A DNA stretch of 64,000 nucleotides from Pseudopyrenochaeta lycopersici. Its lineage: Eukaryota > Ascomycota > Dothideomycetes > Pleosporales > Pseudopyrenochaetaceae. Below the pieces are notes generated by a model that was not told the DNA's origin, ran no database searches, and saw nothing but the letters and a program-made list of their open reading frames with translations. The position numbers were made by a program, and so were the translations under genes. The stretch spans positions 1,054,001 to 1,118,000 of the forward strand of contig NHZP01000013.1 in NCBI GenBank assembly GCA_003313425.1, read 5' to 3'. Of the stretch, positions 46,783-56,314 are shown in pieces (position 1 is the first letter of the stretch; each line of letters opens with the position of its first letter).

Positions 46783-48460
46783 CTAGAACGGACAAGTGCC
46801 CACCTCCCTCTTCCTCATGCGAATCCGATCCCACGGCGATGCAAACAAAAACTCGTGCGCGATCCAGTTCTTCGGCCGGCCCTTGCCAGGCAGAAACTCA
46901 AATTCATACTCGGTAATCAGCTTAATCACGCTCATCTTGATGACCAAGCTCGCAAAGAACCGGCCAGGACACGCCGTCTTCCCGTGCCCAAACCCCAGCA
47001 CCGTCGTGTCAGTTGCAGCAAATGCGTGCTTGTTGGAATCCGTCCCGCTTCCTTGGACGAAGCTGCGCAGCCCGTCGAATTTCTCGGGCTCTGGGAAGAT
47101 GCGCGGGTCGTTTTCAATGGCGTATGCGGCGACACAGACGTACGCGCCCTTGGGGAGCAGCGTGCCATCTTGGAGTGTGTACGGTTGCTGCATGATGCGC
47201 TTGAGGCCGAGGACGGTGGGCGGGGCCAGCCGCTGGCTCTCGCGCATAAAGCTGTCGAGCTTGCGCAGCTGGCCGTACGACGCCTTATTCCACTGCGCAG
47301 AGAGATCGGCGGCCTCGGCACGCAGGCCTTCGAGGTACTCCGGGTGTGCGGTGAGGTCGTAGATGACAGAGAGCTGGCGCAGAAGCATCGTGTGAATGCC
47401 CGCGAGCGAGAGCACTGTTTCCGTGTCGGCGAGGCGGGCCAAGTTGCGCTCGTCGCCCTCGGCGATGTCAACGAGCCAGTTGAGCGCACTGGGCTCTAAA
47501 AACGCTTCTCGCAGCTCCTTTCCTTGGTCCAAGGCGTCGAGGCGTTCTTTTATGTAGGGACCAAGGACCTGGCGTGCTCTGCGGAAGTAGCCCTTGCCGC
47601 GCCAGTAGCTGGGCACGAAGACGCAGACGACGGGGTGCAGCCAGCTGGGGAAGGCACGCAGGATGACCACCGTTCGGAAGACTGGGAGCTGTCAGCTATA
47701 GTCCACATAGGACGCAAACATGGGCGGCGGCTCACGGTCTTCTACAAAGTTGACGGCGGTATCCAGCCAGCGCGAGTCGCGGCAGAAGCTGGTGCCCACA
47801 AAGGCTCTGGCTGACGTGCGTGCTGTCAAAGAGAGTAGTAAGGGGTAGAGCTGGACCTCAGTCCAGCCATGCTTTGCCCCCTCGGGAAACAGGTCCTCGA
47901 CGGCTTTGCCCAGCTCATCCTCGAGGTGCGGCGTGAGCAGGCCCAGGTTGGGAGTCAGCTTGCGCTGGACAATACGGTGGTGCAGGCGCGACTGCAGGAT
48001 GAAGTTGAGCCCCGTGTAGGGACCCATGAGGTCGTGCTCGAGTGCCTTGGTGCCATCTGCGATATCTGGCGGCAGTGTGCTGAGCTCCTGGACTGTCGAG
48101 GGGGGCAGCACAATGATATCTGCGTCAGAGCGGAGGAACTGGAAGGCTTTTTCTTGAAACTACGTCATGTTCAGCGGAAAGGATGTGTTACAGTCGGGGC
48201 TTTTCGAGGGCTACCTTGTGGTAACCACTGCCGATGACCCCAGTGGCGTTGGTCATGAAGCTGATATTGGCAGCATACCGAGAGTGGAAGGAGAGCCCGT
48301 AAGATGCGAATGATATCTTTCGCAGCCCGCGCGTCGAGCTCACGAGGAGCTGACCGAGGACGAGGACGAGGATGGCGGGGAGGAATTGAACAAAGACATA
48401 GGGCGACAGTATCTGGGGAGCCCCAAGGGCGTGCCAGAAATCCATCGAGGAAACAATCAT
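46783..48460 (-). CDS. Cluster cytochrome P450 C (ent-kaurene-oxidase/CYP68-like)
   Basis: Three exons on the minus strand (48215-48460, 47736-48159, 46783-47681) encode 522 aa. The anchor is FLPAILVLVLGQLL. The I-helix reads LSLAGIHTMLLRQL, the A-x-I-H-T pattern of fungal CYP68/CYP503-type enzymes, which include gibberellin-pathway ent-kaurene oxidase. ExxR is MRESQRLAPPTVLGLKR, and the haem loop is LGFGHGKTACPGRFF with Cys461. It belongs to a different lineage from P450-A and P450-B. In known fungal diterpenoid pathways this group oxidises a ring methyl such as C-19 in several steps. That role here is inference. The second ATG (48445) is an alternative start with little effect. Confidence 0.88.
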
Positions 48461-49022
48461 TCTCTTCCAACGTCGAGTTGAGTAGACAGGGCCTTGTTGG
48501 TGAAAAGAACAAAGTATGCTGCTCAAACCCGGGAAACTCTCGCTGGCCCTAGTATAGCTGCATGCCTCCCCATCAACCTGTCTAGTTTGACGCTGTGCAA
48601 AAGGCAGGTGGCAAATCCAATGGCGGCAGACCCTGTTGCAGATCAAGGTATGGTGGAGGCAGTGGAGCAAGGACGGCTCAATGCGTGGCGCTTACCGACA
48701 CACATAATTTCCGTGGTATGTTGTATGAGTAGGATTGGCCTGTCGGGCCCCGAAACTAAGGGCTTGCATTACACACTGTCGCTTACTGTATAGGTAGGGG
48801 GGCGCAGATGAGCACTTGACCCTGTATAGTAGTATATACGCACTGCATGTAGGGCGTCTCTGCTTCGGACTTGAGGGACTCATTATAACTACAAGCCTCG
48901 TCACCTTAGTCACGCACCGACGCTGTCCACATCTATCGTCTTTGATCCTCTTTCTGGAGGATTGACCAGCTCTCTATCGCAGGCCCGCCGTTTCCTGACG
49001 CCCTCGTGTCTCTTCCACCGCC
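48461..49022. promoter_or_regulatory. Divergent promoter between P450-C and the SAT4-type gene
   Basis: 562 bp between head-to-head start codons with no coding support. A near-palindrome tcgggccccga lies at 48741-48751. Two pathway genes probably share this region. Confidence 0.45.
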
Positions 49023-50301
49023 ATGTCAGGTACACCTACCACGGGCGCGCCCACTGATGCACCCATACCGCCCATACCGTCTCCCTTCACCACCACGCTG
49101 GTCTCAGTCATAGTCGTCTTCGTCGGCCTGGCCACTATCGCATTGGGGCTGCGCATCTATTGCGCGCGTATTTCCATGCGCGACAAGTGGTTCACCATGG
49201 ACCTGATGCTCATCATTAGCGCACTTATTGTCACCTATGGCTGCATATTAACCACCGTCATCGGAGCGGCAACGTTGGGACTCGACTACACCAACAACAG
49301 GATGGGTCCGGTGCAGGGAGCGCAATTCCTCTTCAAGGTAGGTTTCCAAGGCTAACGAAGAACTACGAAAAAGCGCTACGTGTTCTGACCAGAGTCCGCA
49401 GATTTACTTTTCCGACGTAATCACTACAACCGTCGCGAGCGGGCTGTGCAAAATTTCAATTCTAGAGTTTTACAAGCGCCTCTTCATTTGGAATCCGTTT
49501 GCAATAGTGTGCAATGTGGGCATTTTCCTCGTTTCGTCCTGGATGATTGGGACATTCTTCGTAGGTTTATTGGCATGATCTGCTATGCGAATCTCACCTA
49601 ACAAATTCCACCAGACCCAGCTCTTCAGCACAACCCCTATTTCGTCCGCCTGGCACCCTGAGCGCCAGCTTCTGGACGCCAATTACGACTACCCCACTGC
49701 ACTCCTGGCCATCTTCGGCATCGGCATCGTTCTGGATTTCCTAGTCCTCTGCCTGCCCCTGCGCCCCATCTGGCAGCTGCAGCTCAAGCTAGCCAACAAG
49801 ATCAAAGTCTCCTTGATCCTCTGGCTCGGCATCTTCTGCGTCGTCGCCGCCTCCGTCCGCTTCTACTACTCGTACCGCCAGCTGAGCGCCGTCTTCGTTG
49901 CTACAGCACAAGAAAAGGGCACCATCACCGTCCAGGCCTCACTGTGGTCCAAGATCGAGCCCAGTGCCTCCATCATTGCCGCCTGCCTGCCCACCTATGG
50001 CCCGCTGTTCAGCAACCGCGGCATGGGCTCCATGATTCGCTCAACCTTCAGCTTCTTCTCTATCAGCAGTCGCACCGCGGGCTCCTCCAACTTCAGCAAG
50101 TCTAACAACCCCAGCAACAACTCTAGTAAAAAGAACGACAAGTGGCACGAGTTCACGCTAAGCAACAAGACGGATGTCGAGAGCTCCTCGACACAGAGCC
50201 TGACGAAGCCAGAGAACGGATACAACCGCGCGACATCAGAGATAAGGACGGCGCATCAGACAACACATCAGGCCATGAATGATGCGAGAGAGGGTTCTTA
50301 A
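49023..50301 (+). CDS. SAT4-family (rhodopsin-like) seven-helix membrane protein
   Basis: Three exons (49023-49337, 49402-49560, 49615-50301) encode 386 aa. A Pro/Thr-rich N-tail is followed by seven hydrophobic segments, starting with LVSVIVVFVGLATIALGLRI and including GIVLDFLVLCLPLRPIW and VSLILWLGIFCVVAASVRFY. The conserved loop ending IEPSASIIAACLPTYGPLF is typical of the fungal SAT4/PTH11-like rhodopsin-fold family. The C-tail of about 110 residues is Ser/Asn-rich and polar, probably cytosolic. Members occur often in natural-product clusters but their role is mostly undefined; sensing, transport or a membrane-bound step are all possible. It is divergent from P450-C and on the same strand as the transporter. 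Confidence 0.85.
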
Positions 50302-50931
50302 CGCATAAGACGGACGAGATTTCTTTTATTAAAACGGGGCGATATATTCAAACTTTGGATATACGAGCTCATGCAGCGTGGCCAGGTGGACAGCAGAGGT
50401 ACTAGCAGTGCCCACGCACCTTAGCTCTCGCATTTTCTGTGTTGCCTAATGTCCTTCTCTTTTTCTTGATGTATTTCAAATAGCTGTACATGGTTAGCAT
50501 TGCATGATGGTTGATTCCTACATAATGTACTCTATGTAACTGGTAAAAGTTTTCACCGAGCTAGACCTTGTGCAGATTGTTATAACCCCTAGCAAGATGC
50601 ACGTCCTTACCTCTCTCCTCTACACAAACGCTATTAATCGAGACAGACCATAGGGGAAAGAGGAGCGAGGTTGGTCGGTGAAGCAGAGCGCGTGCGTCAG
50701 CCCGTTCAAACTATTGGCCTCAGCACCACCCCTCATACACACAGTTGCACGCGCTGCACGCCATACGCCATGTCGATCCCTGCCTCGGAGCCCACTACGT
50801 TGATTTATCATACGCCAAGCCGATGCTCTTACTCTCACAGCCACCATTCCCTGCGTAGACGCCGGACAATACATGGCGGCAATGTAAGCTGTGGGGCTAC
50901 CGGTATCTGCATACCTGCATAAGGTGCGTCA

Positions 50932-51043
50932 TTAGCCTATGCAGCCAAGCGGCGCGGTCCGCCCGGGGCTGAGACTAGTGGATTTATACTTTAGCCTATG
51001 CAGCCTAGCGGCGCGGTCCGCCCTAGGGAGACACTAGTGGATG
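50932..51043 (+). repeat. Two-copy tandem repeat, about 59 bp per unit
   Basis: Copies begin at 50932 and 50991 (both ttagcctatgcagcc). They share the GC-rich core gcggcgcggtccgccc and then actagtggat, with a few substitutions. Confidence 0.85.
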
Positions 51044-51146
51044 TATGAAAGGGGGAGCATGTGCGGACTGCCTGTAGGACTTAATCGACTTTTCTATAAA
51101 TCGACCGCTTCTAATACAAATTCTATCTGTGCACTACTGTAGAAGG

Positions 51147-51361
51147 TCGTCTTCTTTGACAACCGCTAGCAGGGGAGAGGGCCTACGCACTGTGGAGCAG
51201 TGGTCAGCGTGCAAAGAATAAACCCCGAGGCTCCGCATGATAACCGCTTGCAACATGACAGCATGAGATGCCCCATTGAACCCAGCAACCTTAATGGATG
51301 AATTCAATCTAAGGTTGTCTTAGTGGGCCAGGTCCCTACTAGCGGTTGTCGAAGAGGACGA
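51147..51361. repeat. Foldback / MITE-like inverted-repeat element
   Basis: Arms of 29 bp at 51147-51175 and 51333-51361 match as inverted repeats with about three mismatches (core gacaaccgctag). The interior is about 157 bp with no coding frame. A third, more diverged arm (about 15 of 18 core bases) lies near 51570-51587 in the same orientation as the right arm. Target duplications are not clear. Confidence 0.6.
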
Positions 51362-51933
51362 GTCTTTATGGTATCTCGTATTTGCAGTTTGCATATGCGT
51401 CCACCTTGTATTGTAAAGGGCAAGGATCCACAACTACTTACATTACTCATGCCTGCCTAGCTAAAGATGGGTAGTGCTACGTCCGGGTGGCTGCAGACGG
51501 CACTGCTAGCTCACCTCAGCGGCCGCTTTAGCCGTGAAAAACGGTGTAAGCGTACGCCCTGGCATCCGCAACTCCCTGTTAGTGGTTGACCTGGTGGCTG
51601 ATTCGGTCGCCGAACAACCAATTTAGATGGAAAATTATTCTTTACAAGGGAGAGAGGGCTTTCGAACCGTTGAACCAAGCACGGCGCGGTTATTGCCTAG
51701 CGCACGTTAGATGGCACTGCTAGCAGATCTGTGCAAGCATATGCTTATCTGATGTTATGTAACCAATATGGAGTAGTTGGGTTTTTTGTTTTACAAAACC
51801 GTTTTGAAAATAAAAGTAGACGATTCTTAGCAACAGAGGGCTTATATCGTCGACATGTCGTCTTTGTTAAAGACTGAAGAGTACGAGACTGTTAAGGCCG
51901 AGGAGCACCAGGCTGCTGAATCTGCCTTCCGCC

Positions 51934-53837
51934 ATGAACACCAGCATCAAAGACGACCTGACGGCCGACCTGACGGCCGACCTGGCGGAGGAGAAGGAGG
52001 AGCAGCACGCGGAAGCCGGGGACATCAATGCTGCGGACGAGGTCAAAGGGGTCAAGTTGGCGTTGATTGTTTTCGGCCTGTGTTTTTCTAACGTCCTGAC
52101 AGGTCTGGTAGGTCTTTTCTGAGATTGTTCTGATAGTTGCCGGTATGTGCTGATGTGCTGCTGTCCTAGGACTTCACACTGGTCGCGACGGCCATTCCTG
52201 TCATCACAAGCGACTTCAACTCCCTTGAGGACGTCGGCTGGTATGGCAGTGCCTACTTCGTCGCCATGTAGGCTACCTCCCTTGCTCTACCGGCTTCCCT
52301 TGTTAACAACACCAGGTGCGTCGCGCTACCGCTCGCTGGCAAAATTTACATGTTCTTCCCCAAGAAACTCGTGTACCTCGCCTATATCGGCGGCTTCGAA
52401 ATCGGCAGCCTCGTCTGCGCGCTCGCGCCCAACTCAAACGCCCTCATCGTTGGCCGCGCCATCAGTGGACTGGGCGCGTCGGGCATCTTCGCCGGCAGTC
52501 TGATCATTGTAGCGAGCATTGCGCCGCTGCACAAGCGGCCACTGCTCACGGGGCTGACGAACGGCACATTCGGCGCGAGTCAAATCATCGGCCCTCTGAT
52601 CGGTGGCGCTTTTGCGCAGAACGTCACCTGGCGATGGTGCTTCTGGATCAACCTCCCTGCAGGTGGGGTGTCGATTGCACTGATGCTGCTGTTTCTGCAT
52701 CTGCAGAAGAGCCCGGCAGAGATGGGGACGCTGAAGACCAAGATCAAGAACCTGGATTTGCTGGGGTTTGCAATCTTTGCGGGCGCGATTCTGATGCTAC
52801 TGCTTGCTCTGCAATGGGGCGGGGTCACGCATGCCTGGTCGTCGAGTGTCGTCATTGGACTGCTGGTTGGGTTTGGCGTCACGTTTGCCATCTTTGTGGC
52901 GTCGCAGTTGTGGATGGCGGAATCGGCGCTCGTGCCGCCCAAGCTGTTCACCTTCCGGACTACGGTGCTGGCTTTTGGGGCATGTCTGCTTGGTCCGGGG
53001 GGCGTGGCGACCATCATCTACTACCTGCCAATCTGGTTCCAGGCGGTGCAGGGCGCCACGCCCATTGACAGTGGGGTGGGGTATTTACCCAGCGTTATTT
53101 CGGATGTGTTGACATCTATAGTCGGCGGCGCCATAGTGATGACTGTCGGCTGGTACAATCCGTTTTATATCTTTGGCGTGGCCATACTGGCGATTGGTTC
53201 TGGGCTGCTGTCGACACTCACGCCGACAACCGGTGCGGGGAAATGGATTGGATACCAGATCCTCGTGGGTTGCGGATACTCTTTCATGGTGACGATGGTG
53301 AGTCTACAGCTTTGTCATCGCCTCTTGCTCTGCAAACTAAACACTGCGTCAGCCTCATATAGCACTGCAAGCCACGCTGCCGCCGCATCTGATACCAATC
53401 GCGTCGACAACCCTGCTGTTTGCCATGACAGCGAGCTGCTCCATATTCTTAGCAGGCGGCCAGGCCATCTTCCAATCAGCTCTCACGCGCAATCTGCGTC
53501 GCGTCGTCTCCCCTGAGGAAGCTGCCCGACTGATTGCCGTGGGCGCAGCTGACGTTCACCGCAAGGTCCAGCCCGCAGACAGTAGCGCTGTAATCGACGT
53601 CTACAACATGGCCATTACCAATGTCTTCGTAGGTTCTGGATGTGCTTGCTTCTGTACACAATAAGCTAACCAAATTAGTACCTAGCTGCGGGTAGTGCCG
53701 CTGTGGCGTTTATCCTGGTATGCGGCATCAAGTGGAAGAATATCAAGGCCAGGCCGCAGTCTCAGGACGCGGAAGCGAAGGCGGGAGCTGTTGTGGAGGA
53801 GAAGCCTTCCAGTGCTGCGCGGTCGGGTTCAGCTTGA
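51934..53837 (+). CDS. Cluster MFS transporter (DHA2, 14-helix drug/proton antiporter type)
   Basis: Five exons (51934-52107, 52170-52267, 52316-53297, 53353-53628, 53679-53837) encode 562 aa. An acidic cytosolic N-tail contains a short [13 protein letters not shown] repeat. TM1 ([20 protein letters not shown]) and the following [20 protein letters not shown] are hallmark motifs of fungal toxin and drug exporters. [20 protein letters not shown] is the matching motif after TM5. About 14 hydrophobic segments are present. It probably exports the diterpenoid or protects the producer. An upstream ATG at 51855 is in another frame. The family starts near the chosen ATG. Confidence 0.88.
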
Positions 53838-54289
53838 TTGGATTTGTATAGATTATAGAGTAATTCGTTGGACTTGATGCTTCAAACTTCCTCTAGCGCG
53901 TGCTCTTCTGAATTGGTTCGATATCTATACCGTACGGTATAGACTAGAAGCCCCACCGTGATTATATCACCACAGCAGTTCATGCACAGACAAATGACTC
54001 CACCAACTCTAGGTTATCGAGGGTCTGCATGCTTACCATGTGTGCGGGCCAGGTCAGGCTCGCAACCTCAGGGTTTCGTCCCGCACGTGGTCCGTATCCC
54101 CGTATGGCTCACCAACTACATATAATGCGTTGCAGTCCTTGATTCGCAACGGACATACTGCCCACGTCCCTCTCTTCTCGTTGGCTGCGCACTGTGGTAC
54201 CCATTTGCCCCATCTGCTCTTGCTCCCTGTTACTGCATTGGCCGGTCTGCTTTCTGTTCTGAAGCGCTTTCTGGAGGCACTCATTCATC
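53838..54289. other. Intergenic, 5' region of the hydrolase gene
   Basis: 452 bp. Contains a perfect 18-bp palindrome (ctataccgtacggtatag, 53925-53942), a possible regulator site. No gene. Confidence 0.5.
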
Positions 54290-55528
54290 ATGGGGGTTGG
54301 CCCAATTCTCCTGCGTCTGGCGTCCCTTACCGTGGCCGCACGAGGCCTGCAGCTCGACACGGCGTTTGTTCTTTCCCAGCAGACCATGGGCCGCTCTGCG
54401 GCGGGCAAGGCGTCCTGCCTGCGCGGCAAGATCAACGTCACCGCTTCAGCGGCCAACACCAAACTCCTCGTCAAGTCGCCCGCAGGCCAGCCGGACTTGA
54501 CGCAGATGACCGTGGACATGGCGACGGCGGGCGTCAATTACGCGGCCATGGTCAACGGCGGGCCCACCCAGGTGTCCGGCACGTACCAGCTGTACGTCGA
54601 GCTCTGTGTACCCGCGGACCCCGTCGCCGCGCTCAAGGTGGAGACGCTGCAGTTCCTCAACCATGGCGGCACCCTCGATCACACGTACTGGGACCTCGCG
54701 CCGGGATACAGCTACGTGGATGAGGCGGCGGCGGCAGGCTATGCGACATTCAACTACGACCGCCTCGGATATGGCCTCTCGGACCACCCGGATCCAAATC
54801 AAGTGGTGCAGGCAGCGCTGCAGCGCGAGATCGCCCATCAAATGATCGAGGTGCTGCGCAAGGCGACGATTGGCGGGAATGGGATCAAGAATGTGGTTGG
54901 GGTTGGGCACTCCGCGGGCTCCGCGTTGACCATAGCGGTTGTGGGCAAGTACCCGGCCGACTTTGATGCATTGATCCTGACCGGCATCTCGACGTCGATA
55001 GAAGGCGCCATGATTACACAGATTGCCTTCAACCTCATCCCGGCAGCACTGGATCCGTCCGGCCGCTTCAAGGGCCTGGACATGGGCTATCTCACGCAGG
55101 GTGCTGTGGCCCAGGACTTCCAGTTCGCCTTCTACCGCTACCCAGATTTTGATCCGACGAGTAAGTTCCCCAAAACAATTTCTTTCGGACACGACTAATT
55201 TGCATCTCAAGTATTCCGCAAGCAATTCGACACTCGACAAACCACCCTCTTTGGCGAGCTTCTCACCTTCAACACCGTAGTAGCCCCGCAGCCCACCTAC
55301 ACGGGGCCCGTCAACGTCGTCCTGGGCCAGCAGGACTATGTTTTCTGCCAGGCCAATTGCTCGTACCCAACGGACCAGGCCCAGACGTTGATCAATGCCC
55401 TGTTTCCCACGTCGCGGAGCAAGAGCACTTATTTGCAGCCCAACTCCGGCCATCTCATAGCGCAGCACTACACCGCCGGTGATGGCTTCGCACAGTCGTT
55501 GCAGTTTCTCAAGAGCAATGGACTGTGA
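54290..55528 (+). CDS. Cluster alpha/beta hydrolase with probable signal peptide
   Basis: Two exons (54290-55160 and 55212-55528, 51-nt intron) encode 395 aa. The N-terminus (MGVGPILLRLASLTVAARG) looks like a signal peptide or single anchor. The hydrolase core has LNHGGTLDHTYWDLAP (oxyanion HGG), FNYDRLGYGLSDHPDP, the nucleophile elbow GVGHSAGSALT with Ser208, Asp332 in LGQQDYVF and His371 in NSGHLIAQHY. It should cleave or form an ester or lactone, and it may act in the secretory pathway or outside the cell. That would be unusual for a step between ER-bound P450s and the exporter. Placement just before the cyclase supports cluster membership. The substrate is unknown. Confidence 0.86.
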
Positions 55529-56314
55529 GTCGTTGCCGGATTTATGAGCGTATATATTATTCAAGACGTCAAGAGCGGTGTTATATCCACTGCATGACGT
55601 TTCTCACTGTTATATATCCTCTCCACTGTAGCTAGCTTTCAGACGTATCGTAGTTAGGGCCTGTTCTCCCAATGCTCCCACTGCGAACGATACCCAGTCA
55701 CATAATCCAGAGCCCCATGCATAGCGATGATGATAATGGCGTTCCAGGCTCTAACTTCCCACCAACAGAGCATCTGGCCGCAGGTCGCTAGGCACCCTAC
55801 ATACACCGCTGCGGTACTGCTGAAATATTATGCGTAAGGTAAGGAGGCTCGTATATATACAATGTATTATATATTAATAGTAGATGTGTATATAGTACAT
55901 AATCTGTGCTTCCTTCTTAAAGAGGATTAGTAGATTTTAAAAAACAGTGGAACGACTTAGCTCTAAATAGGTGACGGCGGTGTTGAAAAAAAACAGCTAA
56001 GCATACTAGAAAGCCGTCCGTGCGAGGTGCACGGGTCTCTACCGTTTATGTATACGTCTTATACCATATGTGTATTTTATACATGCTCACCCCAGATTAT
56101 GACCTAATAGCCTCCTAGTCCTTCAGCATCCCAATGCGTTTATGCGCCCCGGCGACCAGGATACCGCAGGGGTTGCGGATCCTACGCCCGAGGCCTTATC
56201 TAAGAACTACCTGTATAGGAGGCTTGGACTTGGACTCTTGCCGATTGAAGCAGTTATAAGGTTGGGTTGGGGCTGGATTCGTGGGTTAGTAGTGGCTCCA
56301 CTAGGTGCGCAAGA
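55529..56314. other. AT-rich patch between hydrolase and cyclase
   Basis: About 55850-56100 is AT-rich with stop-dense words, like the RIP-affected borders. The last ~200 bp are the cyclase promoter. No gene. Confidence 0.45.

Larger units (their letters stand above)
50302..51933. other. Repeat-bearing spacer inside the cluster
   Basis: A 1.6-kb gap between the SAT4-type gene and the MFS gene, the longest spacer in the cluster. It holds a two-copy direct repeat (50932-51043) and an inverted-repeat element (51147-51361). An ATG at 51855 opens an unrelated 78-codon frame overlapping the MFS start and could act as an upstream ORF. Confidence 0.6.

Noticed and set aside
50932..51043. CRISPR-like direct repeats
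   Set aside because: Only two adjacent copies with no spacers, in a eukaryotic genome. It is a simple tandem duplication.
51855..52091. ATG 51855 as the start of the MFS gene
   Set aside because: It lies in a different frame from the transporter and no workable intron joins the two. It is noted only as a possible upstream ORF.
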